Of a DNA stretch of 64,000 nt, positions 27,695-37,881 are shown in pieces. Below the pieces are notes generated by a model that was not told the origin of the DNA, searched no databases, and was given only the letters and a program-made list of their open reading frames with translations. How positions within the stretch are numbered: the first letter of the stretch is position 1; each line of letters begins with the position of its first letter. The stretch spans positions 1 to 64,000 of the forward strand of contig CP064961.1 of assembly GCA_016699125.1 (NCBI GenBank), written 5' to 3'. Position numbers and translations under genes: made by a program. This DNA comes from a bacterium (GTDB lineage: Bacteria; Babelota; Babeliae; Babelales; Vermiphilaceae).

Positions 27695-29476
27695 TCAAAG
27701 TACAGTAATTTTTTTAGAAATAGGAAGCACGCCCCCTGTCTGAGCATTCCACATGGTTGCATACAACCCACCCTGCGCCAAGAGCTGCTCATGACTGCCA
27801 TCCTCAACAATTTGGCCCCGGTCAAACACCAGTAACCTGTCCATCTGAAGCAATGTTGATAGTCGATGCGCAACTACAATCGTTGTTTTGCCTTCCATGA
27901 GCTGATCAATGCTAGTTTGTATCAGTCCTTCAGTGACCACGTCAAGTTGACTGGTCGCTTCATCTAAGATCAAAATAGGAGCATTTTTTAAGATGGCACG
28001 AGCAATTGACAATCTTTGCCTTTGCCCCCCTGAAAGCTTGCTTCCGCGCTCACCAACCACGGTATAATATCCATCTTTTAAGATCGCAATAAAATCATGT
28101 GCACGGGCTTTTTTTGCGGCTTCAATAACCTCTTGGTCAGTTGCATCGCGCTTGCCGTACCGAATGTTTTCCATAATTGAACGATGAAGCAAAACAGGCT
28201 CTTGCGGAATCATGGCAATGAGATTTCTCAAGGACTCCTGAGTCACCATCTTAATCGGTTGATTGTCAATTAAAATTCGGCCTGAGTTTACTTCAAATAA
28301 ACGCAAAATCAGATTCACGAATGTTGACTTTCCAGATCCAGAGTATCCAACAAGTCCAACTTTTTCTCGTGCACGAATAACCACAGACTTTTCATGAAAA
28401 AAGGGCAGCGCATCCTTATATTTAAACTGAACCTTTTCAAAAACAATCTGTCCTTCGGTTACCACCAAAGGTTTAGCCTCAACATCATCTTTGATGTCAA
28501 CAGGGGCACGTAAAATCGACATTCCCTGCATCACGATACCCCATGACTCAGAAAAATCACGAATATCACGTGACAAACTCCATAAATTATTAACTACGTG
28601 CACCGTTATGGTAAAAACAAGTGCAAAGTCACCAGGAGTGATCCATCCGTCTCTAAATCCTTTGATAAGATACCAGGTGCAGACGGCATGAAATACAACA
28701 AATGAAAGCCCTTGCAATGAGTTGATTAAAATATAAAACCATTTTGCTTGCTGATCAGCTTCGATAAAACTTGTTAATCGATCATTTAAAAAGCCTTTTT
28801 CATACTCTTTTCCGGTGAAGAGTCGCACGGAAATCATATTTGAAAGAATGTCTACCACGAAGCCAACAACACTTGTCATCTTTGTTGCTGCAACATTTGA
28901 CAGATGACTTGCGTGTTTTGAAAAAATCCAAGAGATGATGCCAAAAAAGACTATCCAGATAAACATGCTAATACCAAAACGATAGCCTACTCGAGACAAT
29001 GCTATAATCGATGCGATCACGCTCATGCCATGACTATAAAAAGCATCAAGAGCAATCTTGTAAAGTCTGCCTACATGTGTTGAGATATCGGTGATTTTGT
29101 TTGATATAGCCCCTGCAAAATTATTTTGATAAAAATGGTGGCTTTGGTTCATCATTCTATCCATCAATAACAAGTTAATATGTTGTCTGAGTGGAGCAGA
29201 AATTTTAAGCCAAGCCCAGTCATGAAGTCTAAAAACAAAAAGCAAAAAGAAGCTAATCACTGTATAAGCAATTGCAATCGGCATTAATTCGCTTACGGCG
29301 TCTGAAGGATTGATTGTTGTTGTTTTATTTAATAATATTTTAATCAGAAAAGGCCTGAAGGCTAGATCAAAAGCCCATATAATACCGACAACCATCTGAA
29401 TAAAAACGTAAAAAATCGACGGGCGTAATACTTGAATTACAAAACGCAAAACGGATATTTGCTTATTGTTTAACAT
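27695..29476 (-). CDS. ABC exporter, fused permease and ATPase (MsbA-like)
   Basis: The 593-residue half-transporter has six predicted transmembrane helices in residues ~15-310 and a nucleotide-binding domain with VGYSGSGKSTF (Walker A), MIPQEPVLLH (Q loop), KLSGGQRQRL (signature), ILILDEATSQLD (Walker B) and the VVAHRLST His loop. All catalytic residues are present. It should act as a homodimer exporting a lipid, peptide or drug. MsbA (lipid A flippase) is one candidate, but substrate cannot be read from sequence and no lipid A gene is nearby. Confidence 0.9.
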   Translation of the reverse strand: MLNNKQISVLRFVIQVLRPSIFYVFIQMVVGIIWAFDLAFRPFLIKILLNKTTTINPSDAVSELMPIAIAYTVISFFLLFVFRLHDWAWLKISAPLRQHINLLLMDRMMNQSHHFYQNNFAGAISNKITDISTHVGRLYKIALDAFYSHGMSVIASIIALSRVGYRFGISMFIWIVFFGIISWIFSKHASHLSNVAATKMTSVVGFVVDILSNMISVRLFTGKEYEKGFLNDRLTSFIEADQQAKWFYILINSLQGLSFVVFHAVCTWYLIKGFRDGWITPGDFALVFTITVHVVNNLWSLSRDIRDFSESWGIVMQGMSILRAPVDIKDDVEAKPLVVTEGQIVFEKVQFKYKDALPFFHEKSVVIRAREKVGLVGYSGSGKSTFVNLILRLFEVNSGRILIDNQPIKMVTQESLRNLIAMIPQEPVLLHRSIMENIRYGKRDATDQEVIEAAKKARAHDFIAILKDGYYTVVGERGSKLSGGQRQRLSIARAILKNAPILILDEATSQLDVVTEGLIQTSIDQLMEGKTTIVVAHRLSTLLQMDRLLVFDRGQIVEDGSHEQLLAQGGLYATMWNAQTGGVLPISKKITVL

Positions 29477-29693
29477 GCAAATCCTTGCTTTGAAAAAAAT
29501 TTTTAAATTTTATTATTTTAGTATACAAAAAGTTTACATTTTGAGTAAGGGGTTTACAATTTTCTTTAATACGCGTTACTTTGCTTCCGAAAGCTATTAG
29601 TTGCGATTGGAAAATTGCGACTAAAAAACTACTGAGGAGGGGGCACCTCTTTGTATGGTGGTTTTTGTTTGAAAATTCAATTTGTTTTTAAAT

Positions 29694-30581
29694 CTATCTC
29701 TTTTGTTGCGCATTGTAGCTTACTATGTAATGAATGGTTAAGTAACCTAAAAATGCAATGATGATACATTTTGTGACAGCTTCTTTGAGAAATTCTGGTT
29801 TGAAAGCATATTTTTGTTTTGTGATCTCATCTTTCAGATAATTAGCTGCAGCTTCTGTTAGCAAATGGTTATTAAACATAATCTCAGGAAACTGTTTGTT
29901 TAAGGTTACTTGTGAAAAACAAAATAGATCGAGTACGTTCCTGAAAAAGGGTGGAAGATTGTATGGGATACAATGGTAATAAAGGTTCCGTTTTTTGAAT
30001 GCGATATCTTCTGTATCGATAAAATAAATTTTCCCATCAGAGCCATGTAATAGATTATCTGTATGTAGGTCATCATATCCGGTCAAAGCGACTACCTTTT
30101 GTATATCTTTTATCTGTTCAACTGAAAAAGGTAGTTTTGCCGAACCATTGTGGTTACGTGCCGGGGGTATTCTTTGTACACATAAAAGTTCAATTTTATC
30201 AATGGTAATAATATATTTTTCAGGTACGGCAACATGTTGTAAGTTGTGTTTTTCAATCACAGTGCGTATAAGTTGGGCTCCTAGTAAGCGGTTAACTTCG
30301 TATTTTATAATCCAAGGTTGATTTTCAATGATTAATGGTCGATTAAACCAGGCATCGCACAGACCATGCGGCCCAAGTATTTTTCGCGCTTTTTTTATAA
30401 CCGTACCCTTTTTGATGCGCTCTTTAAATTGATTAACTAAATGCAAAATCTCAAAAGGAGGTTGTGTTTTTAGTTCAAACGCTGGATGTACAATGAGATT
30501 GTGAAGATATGGAGGTGTCAAGTTTTTTTGCAAGAGGTATATGCACAGAGTTAAAACAAAATTAACAAAATGATTTTGCAT
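29694..30581 (-). CDS. Exported protein with APH/choline-kinase-like phosphotransferase fold
   Basis: The 295-residue protein starts with a hydrophobic segment (VNFVLTLCIYLL), a possible signal or anchor. The rest has kinase-fold landmarks: PWIIKYEVNRLL (K93 as the ATP-binding Lys, a helix Glu just after), then YDDLHTDNLL (residues 169-178, catalytic D171 and N176, as in the HGDLHPGN of aminoglycoside kinases). GKIYFIDTED (metal Asp near 189) follows. The catalytic set is complete. The substrate could be a small molecule or a protein. A C-terminal hydrophobic segment (IIIAFLGYLTIHYIV) suggests membrane attachment. The Gly-rich loop is not obvious. The fold call is by motif and is moderate. 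Confidence 0.6.
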   Translation of the reverse strand: MQNHFVNFVLTLCIYLLQKNLTPPYLHNLIVHPAFELKTQPPFEILHLVNQFKERIKKGTVIKKARKILGPHGLCDAWFNRPLIIENQPWIIKYEVNRLLGAQLIRTVIEKHNLQHVAVPEKYIITIDKIELLCVQRIPPARNHNGSAKLPFSVEQIKDIQKVVALTGYDDLHTDNLLHGSDGKIYFIDTEDIAFKKRNLYYHCIPYNLPPFFRNVLDLFCFSQVTLNKQFPEIMFNNHLLTEAAANYLKDEITKQKYAFKPEFLKEAVTKCIIIAFLGYLTIHYIVSYNAQQKR

Positions 30582-30835
30582 TTATGTGTACTCAAAACTA
30601 TTGAAATATTTTTGCCTTAATGTTCAATAGTAGCAAAGGAATACCAAAGAACTATAGCTTTCGTGTGTATGCAGCATAGGTATTGTACGATATAAAGAGC
30701 CTTCAGCTCTACAGTTTATTTTAGCGCATTCATTCAGGCGAATTCTTACGGTTGAAGCAGCGCATTTTTTTGCAAGATGCGTCAGTTTTACACTGTTTTC
30801 ACGATATATGCTTGATTTTGAATAAAAGCCAAATA

Positions 30836-32563
30836 TTACATATAAAAACTTGATCCAATAATGTACTGTTTACCCTGTTTTTCAATGCGTTCAACATGTG
30901 CGATTGCCTGCGCACCATTGAATGAAAAAGTTGTTCTACAGGGTCCAAATTTGGTAGCTTCAATCATATCTTTAATAAAATATATTCCATTTTGGTCTTG
31001 CCAGTTTATGATGTTTTTAAAGACAAGTTCCTTGTTATCACCCCATGCGTAACAAACGCCCGAAAGATCGAATACAAAAACCTTCAGATCACCACGAAGA
31101 AATCCGCTTTTTGGATTGGTAAACAATGAAAGCGCTTCATCAATTTTTGATACCGATTCAAATGCCGCAATCCCACTTTTTACGAGCATGACCATCTTTT
31201 CATTTTTTGAAACGGCAAACATGCCACAGGTAATAATATATTTTTCAATACCAAGGTTGACAGTATCAACAAGTATTTCTTGGTGTGCATTTTTTAATTT
31301 GCATGGAATCCAGCCGGAACCCTGTTTTGCCTGCTTGATGATTCGTTGAACGTAGAACATTCCATCCTCGTCCTGCTCTTTTAACATCGACCTTCCTATT
31401 AACTCATCATTTGCACCGTGTGCAATAACGTTACCATTATAATCATATACAACGATACTTAAATCACCGTACCGATAGGTATTGTCTCTTTTATTTGAAA
31501 AAGCTTCGACTGCAGCCATTTTGCCATGCCCTTCCATATATTGAAAGGCTTTTGTTACCAGGTCAACTGCTGCCTGTTGATCAGCCTCTGGGTAAAAGCC
31601 ACAAGCAATAAAGTAGTTTTTGCCATCGTTATCTGTGACTCTTTGCGCATAAACTTTTTTCAGGGCATTTTTTGACCTATATTCAACCCAGATGCCATCA
31701 TTTTTGTTTTCTATTTGTCCAAGTTTTTCGATAATCTCTTTGTTGATGAATGTGCCGTCTGAGTCTTGGTAATTTAAAGCATTGGTACCCACAAGTCCTG
31801 GTCTGTCAGCTTGTGCATAGATGGTGCCATTAAAATCAAGTGCAAAAAGGTAGAGGTCTCCATAAGAAAAACCTGTTCTGAATGAGTAATTCATGGTGCT
31901 AAATGCTTCGATTGCGGGATATCCGTCCTTCATAATTTTTGTAAAAAGCTGCACGCCAGACTTTACAAGGCTTACTACAACATCTGCTTTTGTGTGAGGA
32001 TAATAGCCACATCCAATGATGTATTCTTTAGTATCTTTAGTAACCTTTTTTGCATATGTTTTTTTGATTGCATTGCGCCATGAATAACTGGTCCAAGTGC
32101 CTTTTTGATCAGTTTTTTCTATAATATTTTTCACATACAGGTTGCCAAAGCTATCTTTTTTGTCTGCCATATTTTTTAAAATAAGTTTTTGTTGGTCGCC
32201 ATGGGCAATAATGCGACCGTCACTATCTAAAAGAAAAAGGTAGAGCTCTCCTATCTTGAACTTCATCTCATTAGAAAAATCGTAACATGCTTTTTGCAGA
32301 TCATTTTTTTGCAAATGGATGGTAGCTGATTCAACCAACTGCATGACCTGTTGTTCTTTGATTTGAAAATTAAAGCCCTTGTTAAATAGTTTTTCGGCAT
32401 CCGCTTTCATCTGTTCGATGGCGAGTTGTCCGACTTTTGATTTAGTTTTTTCCTGTATCTGCCTATTTTCCAAAGATTGATCAGCAAAAATCATAGGCAT
32501 AATCATTAAAAAGGGGAAGATCAATAAAATAGCGTATTTATATATCTTAAACTGCCTTTTCAT
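30836..32563 (-). CDS. Exported protein of four tandem Cache-like sensor domains
   Basis: The 575-residue protein has a signal peptide (YAILLIFPFLMIMPMIFA-D). A Cache_2-type unit is then repeated four times, near residues 75-195, 205-330, 333-455 and 465-575. Each unit has G-[ED]-L-x-[VL]-F-x-x-D-x-x-G (GELYLFLLDSDG, GDLYLFALDFNG, GDLSIVVYDYNG, GDLKVFVFDLSG), then A-H/Q/W-[GA]-D, then Q-D-x-[DN]-G, and it ends with an I-I-x-[CGS]-x-[FGMY] strand (YIIGCGYYP, YFIACGFYP, YIITCGMFA, YIIGSSFYM). Cache domains bind small ligands outside the cell. No transmembrane helix or signalling domain follows, so it is a free multi-domain binder, not a receptor. Confidence 0.75.
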   Translation of the reverse strand: MKRQFKIYKYAILLIFPFLMIMPMIFADQSLENRQIQEKTKSKVGQLAIEQMKADAEKLFNKGFNFQIKEQQVMQLVESATIHLQKNDLQKACYDFSNEMKFKIGELYLFLLDSDGRIIAHGDQQKLILKNMADKKDSFGNLYVKNIIEKTDQKGTWTSYSWRNAIKKTYAKKVTKDTKEYIIGCGYYPHTKADVVVSLVKSGVQLFTKIMKDGYPAIEAFSTMNYSFRTGFSYGDLYLFALDFNGTIYAQADRPGLVGTNALNYQDSDGTFINKEIIEKLGQIENKNDGIWVEYRSKNALKKVYAQRVTDNDGKNYFIACGFYPEADQQAAVDLVTKAFQYMEGHGKMAAVEAFSNKRDNTYRYGDLSIVVYDYNGNVIAHGANDELIGRSMLKEQDEDGMFYVQRIIKQAKQGSGWIPCKLKNAHQEILVDTVNLGIEKYIITCGMFAVSKNEKMVMLVKSGIAAFESVSKIDEALSLFTNPKSGFLRGDLKVFVFDLSGVCYAWGDNKELVFKNIINWQDQNGIYFIKDMIEATKFGPCRTTFSFNGAQAIAHVERIEKQGKQYIIGSSFYM

Positions 32564-32590
32564 TGAAATTCCCCCTTTTTTGAAATTATA

Positions 32591-33289
32591 TTATTGTTCT
32601 CGACGTCTACCCATGAACTGCAAAAGATGTATAAAAAGATTAATAAAATCTAAATATAAACAAAATGCCCCCAAAACAGTGACTTTATAAGCCATCTGTT
32701 CATCAAAACCCATCTGCTGAGCCATTACGTATTTAATTCGTTGAGCGTCATATGCGATGAATAGTGTAAAAATGGCTACTGCCACTGCAGAAATGAGTAG
32801 CTCAAAAATGGCATTGCCCAAAAAAAGATTGACTATCATAGCAAGACAAAGTCCCCACAGAAACATAATGCATATGCTTCCTATGCCGCTCAGATCAGCA
32901 CGTGTAAAATGGCCATACAGAGCCATTGCTCCAAACATGCCAGCGCATGTCAGAAAAGTTGATACTAACGAGGCTGCGGTGTAGATAATAAGCAGAGATG
33001 ACAAAGTCAGTCCCATAGATCCTGCATAAAGAAAAAATAAACCCAATGTTGTCGCGAAACTCAGTCGAGGGAGAGCTGTGGTGAGTGTTGCACCGATGCC
33101 CAGTTGTATGAAGAACAAACCAAAGATAACAAGTGGATTTTTATGTAAAAATAGAAAAACCGCAGGTGATGATGCTGTTAAAAATGCAACTATTGTAGAT
33201 AAAAGTAAACCGCCACTCATCCACCCATAGACCGCTGCAAGTAGCTGTTGAGGGGTAGTTGATGACGCATACTGTCTTTCATGGAACAT
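32591..33289 (-). CDS. Bax inhibitor-1 / YccA-family membrane protein
   Basis: About 233 residues from the ATG at 33289, preceded by GAGGAG; the frame to 33367 is an unconserved extension. It has seven hydrophobic helices and the family's TSS-tail pattern, with FIAYDAQRIKYVMAQQMG near residue 190 (the D-x-Q-x-I segment of BI-1). The last helix is LYLDFINLFIHLLQFMG. BI-1/TMBIM proteins form Ca2+-leak channels and, in bacteria, associate with FtsH. It is alone in its unit. Identification is by the D-Q-I tail and topology. Confidence 0.85.
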   Translation of the reverse strand: MFHERQYASSTTPQQLLAAVYGWMSGGLLLSTIVAFLTASSPAVFLFLHKNPLVIFGLFFIQLGIGATLTTALPRLSFATTLGLFFLYAGSMGLTLSSLLIIYTAASLVSTFLTCAGMFGAMALYGHFTRADLSGIGSICIMFLWGLCLAMIVNLFLGNAIFELLISAVAVAIFTLFIAYDAQRIKYVMAQQMGFDEQMAYKVTVLGAFCLYLDFINLFIHLLQFMGRRREQ

Positions 33290-33434
33290 GTAAAACTCCT
33301 CACATTGAAAAATTAGCACTAATATATCAATAGTATAGTCAAAAATCTTTGAAATTAATATGGACAACCAGAATATCCATTAAAAACGGTACCTATTGTG
33401 AATATCGCTTATTGTTGACCTTTAATTGTTTGTG

Positions 33435-34100
33435 TTACAATGACGGGTCAAATCCCAAAACACCACAATAATCGGGTGAATAAACATTATTTATATGAGG
33501 TTGATTCTTCGGAGCATCTATTTTTCTTATGAGATCTGTTGGATCTGATGTACCTACTGTTTTATCTTGCTCATTTTCATGAACCTCAGGTTTAGTTGGT
33601 TTTTTAAAGTGTTCTAATATACGTTCATACCATGTATTAACTGTTTTAGTGAGGTCTGCAAACTGTTTATGATTATCCAAGTAGCCCTGCTTGATGTACC
33701 ATGCAAGATAGATTTCGGAGCTGATGGTGGACAGGACAAGAGAAGTATGGATGGTGATGATGCCAAGCATTTTAAATTGATTTATTGCTCGCGGTAGAAT
33801 GCGTCTCCATATGAACCCTAAACCTAAGAAATTTACTGTTTTGTAGAACAAAGACCCCTTGGGTTTATACTTTTTCTTTAAAAAATGTTCGTAAGGGTCG
33901 TCTTCAACCTGTTTTTTTTGAAAGAAAAACTGTTTTGACTTTCGAGGTATCTTTTTTTTCTTAGTAACTGTTTTAGCTTTATTCTGATGCTCTTCGGTAG
34001 AATCTGCCTCATCCAGTGATTGTGTTAGAAATGATCCACCGGCAGAGGCGTAGGTTATATAGAGATTTAAAAAAACTGACAATAAAAAGAATCTTTTCAT
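33435..34100 (-). CDS. Exported hypothetical protein
   Basis: About 221 residues from the ATG at 34100 (MKRFFLLSVFLNLYITYASA-GG, a clean signal peptide). The mature part has a Lys-rich polybasic stretch (KTVTKKKKIPRKSKQFFFQKK), then a hydrophobic segment near residues 105-140 (LGIITIHTSLVLSTISSEIYLAWYI), and an acidic/polar tail. It is not recognised. A polybasic stretch next to a hydrophobic helix would fit membrane or nucleic-acid contact; nothing more can be said. Confidence 0.55.
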   Translation of the reverse strand: MKRFFLLSVFLNLYITYASAGGSFLTQSLDEADSTEEHQNKAKTVTKKKKIPRKSKQFFFQKKQVEDDPYEHFLKKKYKPKGSLFYKTVNFLGLGFIWRRILPRAINQFKMLGIITIHTSLVLSTISSEIYLAWYIKQGYLDNHKQFADLTKTVNTWYERILEHFKKPTKPEVHENEQDKTVGTSDPTDLIRKIDAPKNQPHINNVYSPDYCGVLGFDPSL

Positions 34101-34260
34101 ACGTAATGAGCCTGTAATGTGTGTCAAAACTTTACATAAAATAGATTTAGCAATTGGGGCGCCTTTCTTTAGGTAACTTAAATATTCTATAAAAAAAATT
34201 AAAGGTCAATAAAAAGTTTTATCTGCAACTTTTTTCTTTTTATAACTCTTTTTATGCAAA

Positions 34261-37200
34261 TTAGTTTTGCGAGCTGTTTTTTTGTATATTAAATGATTTA
34301 AGGAGCTTCCAATAATCAGCAATTTCTATGTCATTGTCTTTTAGATTTTTTGCAATTACCAATCGTACATCGCTTGCAATATCCCACATGTCCTGGGTAA
34401 AGGCAGAGCTAATAAATCCACGCACCAAAAAGAGATATCCAAATTCGTTAAAGTCTTCTAATCGGATTACTGGTTTTGGATTTCTTAATATATTTGGATG
34501 CGTAGCGACTGATTGTGTTAAGAGATCTTTGACTTTTTGTGGGTCTTCTTTGTATGGAATAATAATAAAAATATCATCAAATGCAATGTAGTTACGCACA
34601 TAATTCCAATTTGCAATAGAACGATTTATGATATGGGCATTCGGAATAACAATAGTGGTGCTGTTTTTCTTTCTAATAATAACGGCCCTTGGTGTGATTT
34701 TTCTTACAAAACCGAATGTTTCATTATCTAGCTTGATAAAATCTCCAATTTTTAAGGGCCTTTGTACTAGGATAATGAAATAGGCTATAAAATCGCCAAT
34801 TGGTTCTCGTACATACCAACCAATACCAATAGCAATTGCACCTATTAAATAACCAACTAGATCGCCTAATCCGACGTTTTTAAATCCAAAAAAAATGAAT
34901 ATAATCATAATAAAGTACTGGATAAAACGTGTTGTGGTATATTGCACTCCAGGATCGACTACGAGGAGTTCGAAAATCTTGTCTAAAACAAATCGGTTTG
35001 CACAATATGCAACGACAAAACCTAATAAAATAAATGCTATAATTTGTAAAATTGAAAACATAGTGATCGGATAGGTTGTGGATTCTAGCAAAATCGGTTT
35101 TCTGGCAAGTCCTATAATGTCCTGAAATCCAAAATGCCAACCCCAGATTTTTGCTCCAATAATGCTACCTAAGAACGATATACTAAAAAACGATACGATA
35201 ATGCAAAGACCAAACCAGGTACGAGCATGATCAAATCGTTCGCGTACAACTTCTTCATCTTCAATGAAAAAAAGTTCTGATGCGGTTTTTTTTGACCAAC
35301 GGTATAACAAAATTAGGACCCTGAGCAGGGTTAAAGTATAAAAAAGTCCAAACAAAATATAGAGCACTAGTCGGCCAAATCCAACATAAGGATTACTCAT
35401 TACAATAATGGTGACGAAAAAGATCAATATAAAATAAAAATAGTTATTAACCTGTTCTGAAACCCATAACCACAAATCGTTTGTTTGGGGAATAATCGAT
35501 AAAATCTGATCTTTGGTAATCAGAAAGATAAGTGCAATTTGAAAGATAATAAAATTGATTGCAAGGAGTACTGTCGGAAGCTCGGTTGAGTAATAGCTGA
35601 TTCTCATAAAGCCATGTCTGAAGAAAAATATGGCAATAGTTGCGTATAAAAGTGTTGAGAAAATGATCACAAATCGTGCCTGAAACTCAGATGAAATTAA
35701 TAGATAATCGTTTCGAATATTAAATATAACAACAAATTGAATAAATTTGTAACTTAGTAAAATTAAATATGGAATTGATAATAAACAGAAAATTGTGTAA
35801 ATATAGGGATCGGTGATCCAAAAATAGAGTATGAAAGCAATAAAGAACCACCATCCAACGAAAATAAAATATTCATATATGTATTCAAAAAAAAGCGCAG
35901 CAAAATGAAGGAAAAACGACATCAAATTTGAACCTGTTTTTTTGGCATTGTGTCCTAAAAAAGTAAAAAAACTTGGCAATATAAGATAAAGGTTAAATAG
36001 TAGTAAAAGGGATATAAGGATTTTTATTATAAACAAAAATAGTGTCCAAGGGGTTTGTGCAATATCTTTTGTAACATTGGTGAAGCTATTAATTTCAAAA
36101 CGCAAAAGATAATTTTTGATATCTTTAAAAAATGTTATGATATCTGGAACAATGTTTTTAACGCCTTGAAAAGTGATTGCGTATTCTGGCCGATACCAGA
36201 TGGTAACAGATTGCAGTTCTGCAATGATGAATTGTAAAAGTCGTAACGTTGCGTTGACTTCAGAAATAATTCCCGAATATACACCGGTGAGTTTACCTAG
36301 AACGTCTATTCGTTTTTTTATAAATTCTTTGCCTTTTTGCAACTGTTCTAAGATATGGGTATATTCTGTTTGATGGCCTTTAAAAATGAAGTCTTGTTGT
36401 TTTTTTAATCGCTCCTCTTGCCAAAAGGTAATATTGTCTAATACTTTTTTTTGCTGATTTAAAAGATCAGCTACGGTATTAATTCGTTCTTTGTAAATAG
36501 CAAGGGTAGATGCAGCATCGACTCGATGGGTTTCAAATTTTTTTAGTACCTGTGTAATGTCTTCTGTTGAGGTAAGTTTCCGTGCATTAATTTTAAAAAA
36601 TGTTTCTTTGATATTTGTTTGAGCAACCATATAGTTAAACTTCTCGTCTTCTAGAGCTCTTTGTGTCTCTAAAAGATCGCGCTCTTTTGCAAGCCATAAT
36701 ACTTCAGCATTCAGCGTGCTTAACTCAATTAATGTTTGATACGAGGTGATAGTCTGCTTTGGATCTCTGTTCCATTCATCAATATCTCTGCCTAATGCAA
36801 TATGATTTTCTTTTGAAAAAATGTCGCGGAAGCGCTCTTTTGCTTTCTGTTCATGCGTGAGTTTATCTCTGTCTTGTTGATATCGTTCACGTCTGGCATA
36901 ATATGTTTTTCTTTGGCTGTTTAAATATTCTCGTGCATAGATCAGATCTGGTTCGCTTACTTTAATGGCAGATCTTACATTTTTCATATAGTGACGCAAA
37001 ATATCAAGATGAAAGCGTTCAGTGATAAGTTTAAGTTGTACAAGGTCAAATCCATGTTTATTTTCTTGTATTCTGAGTTCGTAGAGATTTTTTTTATAGC
37101 GAAACAGTTTTTCTTCTGTTTCGATAAGTTCTTTTTCCTGTTGTTCAAGGCTTAAACTGTCATAATGGTCTGATTTTACGTAATGTTCTGCAAAATTTTG

Positions 37201-37875
37201 CAAGTCTTCTAGTCGTTTTGCATGATCTTCTTCAATGATTTTGAGCATGCGTTTGCGGCTTTCTTGTTCGACTTGTATGTTTTTTTCCTGTTCTGCTAGC
37301 TGAGCGACAAATCTTTCTTGATTAACTATCATCTCATCAATTCTGCGTAGATTATCAAAAGAATAAGCCATGCGTTCTTCTAGGTGGCGCTCGTCTTTAA
37401 AAGCTTTGTGTTCAGGGTCACGTACGAACTCAGTAAAGCTATTGATAAGTGTGTCAAATAGGATAGTTGCATCGTCCATACTGCGACGTATGTCTTTGAG
37501 GACTTGATGCATCTCTTTCATTAAAAAAAGTTGTTTATTTAAATACTTGTTATGCGTGTAATGCTGCAATGACCGTTCGAGCTTGTGTATATGATTTTCT
37601 ACTTCTTCGGTCTGTTCAGTAATTTTTTGTATATTCTCGTTTTTTACTGCCAAATGTGCTGTTTGCTCTTCGATGAGCTTTTGCAGCTGATTTTTTTTTT
37701 CTTGTACAATATCCACAAAAAGTTGATCAGATGGTTGGTTTAATGGTACGCCGGTAGCTTTTTTTAATGTTTGAACGACTGTATCGCCTATCGTGCTGTT
37801 GCTTGACGGGTTTGCTTTGCTATTTGGTAATAAAAATAAACTAAGCGTGAGTAGGATATGTATCACTTTTTTCAT
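34261..37875 (-). CDS. Large MscS-family mechanosensitive channel (MscK-like)
   Basis: The 1204-residue protein has a signal peptide, a ~520-residue periplasmic coiled coil (KNEIQKI-type heptads; LVDIVQEKKNQLQKLIEEQ), then about eleven transmembrane helices and a C-terminal MscS core. The pore helix VGYLIGAIAIGIGWYVREPIG and the beta domain (KIGDFIKLDN, GFVRKITPRAVIIRKKN, TTIVIPNAHII) are clear. The architecture equals KefA/MscK and YbiO-type channels, which relieve turgor on osmotic downshift. The preceding 199-residue gene is 6 bp upstream on the same strand. Confidence 0.9.
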   Translation of the reverse strand: MKKVIHILLTLSLFLLPNSKANPSSNSTIGDTVVQTLKKATGVPLNQPSDQLFVDIVQEKKNQLQKLIEEQTAHLAVKNENIQKITEQTEEVENHIHKLERSLQHYTHNKYLNKQLFLMKEMHQVLKDIRRSMDDATILFDTLINSFTEFVRDPEHKAFKDERHLEERMAYSFDNLRRIDEMIVNQERFVAQLAEQEKNIQVEQESRKRMLKIIEEDHAKRLEDLQNFAEHYVKSDHYDSLSLEQQEKELIETEEKLFRYKKNLYELRIQENKHGFDLVQLKLITERFHLDILRHYMKNVRSAIKVSEPDLIYAREYLNSQRKTYYARRERYQQDRDKLTHEQKAKERFRDIFSKENHIALGRDIDEWNRDPKQTITSYQTLIELSTLNAEVLWLAKERDLLETQRALEDEKFNYMVAQTNIKETFFKINARKLTSTEDITQVLKKFETHRVDAASTLAIYKERINTVADLLNQQKKVLDNITFWQEERLKKQQDFIFKGHQTEYTHILEQLQKGKEFIKKRIDVLGKLTGVYSGIISEVNATLRLLQFIIAELQSVTIWYRPEYAITFQGVKNIVPDIITFFKDIKNYLLRFEINSFTNVTKDIAQTPWTLFLFIIKILISLLLLFNLYLILPSFFTFLGHNAKKTGSNLMSFFLHFAALFFEYIYEYFIFVGWWFFIAFILYFWITDPYIYTIFCLLSIPYLILLSYKFIQFVVIFNIRNDYLLISSEFQARFVIIFSTLLYATIAIFFFRHGFMRISYYSTELPTVLLAINFIIFQIALIFLITKDQILSIIPQTNDLWLWVSEQVNNYFYFILIFFVTIIVMSNPYVGFGRLVLYILFGLFYTLTLLRVLILLYRWSKKTASELFFIEDEEVVRERFDHARTWFGLCIIVSFFSISFLGSIIGAKIWGWHFGFQDIIGLARKPILLESTTYPITMFSILQIIAFILLGFVVAYCANRFVLDKIFELLVVDPGVQYTTTRFIQYFIMIIFIFFGFKNVGLGDLVGYLIGAIAIGIGWYVREPIGDFIAYFIILVQRPLKIGDFIKLDNETFGFVRKITPRAVIIRKKNSTTIVIPNAHIINRSIANWNYVRNYIAFDDIFIIIPYKEDPQKVKDLLTQSVATHPNILRNPKPVIRLEDFNEFGYLFLVRGFISSAFTQDMWDIASDVRLVIAKNLKDNDIEIADYWKLLKSFNIQKNSSQN

Positions 37876-37881
37876 AAAATC

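Noticed and set aside
29477..29693. RNA gene or terminator between the ABC exporter and the kinase-like gene
   Set aside because: Only a weak GAGG/CTC pairing and a repeated TTGCGA are visible; neither makes a convincing structure.
30582..30835. Small RNA or gene in the 254-bp gap
   Set aside because: Only a 4-bp hairpin (GAGC/GCTC) and AT-rich sequence are seen; no ORF, promoter or known RNA motif.
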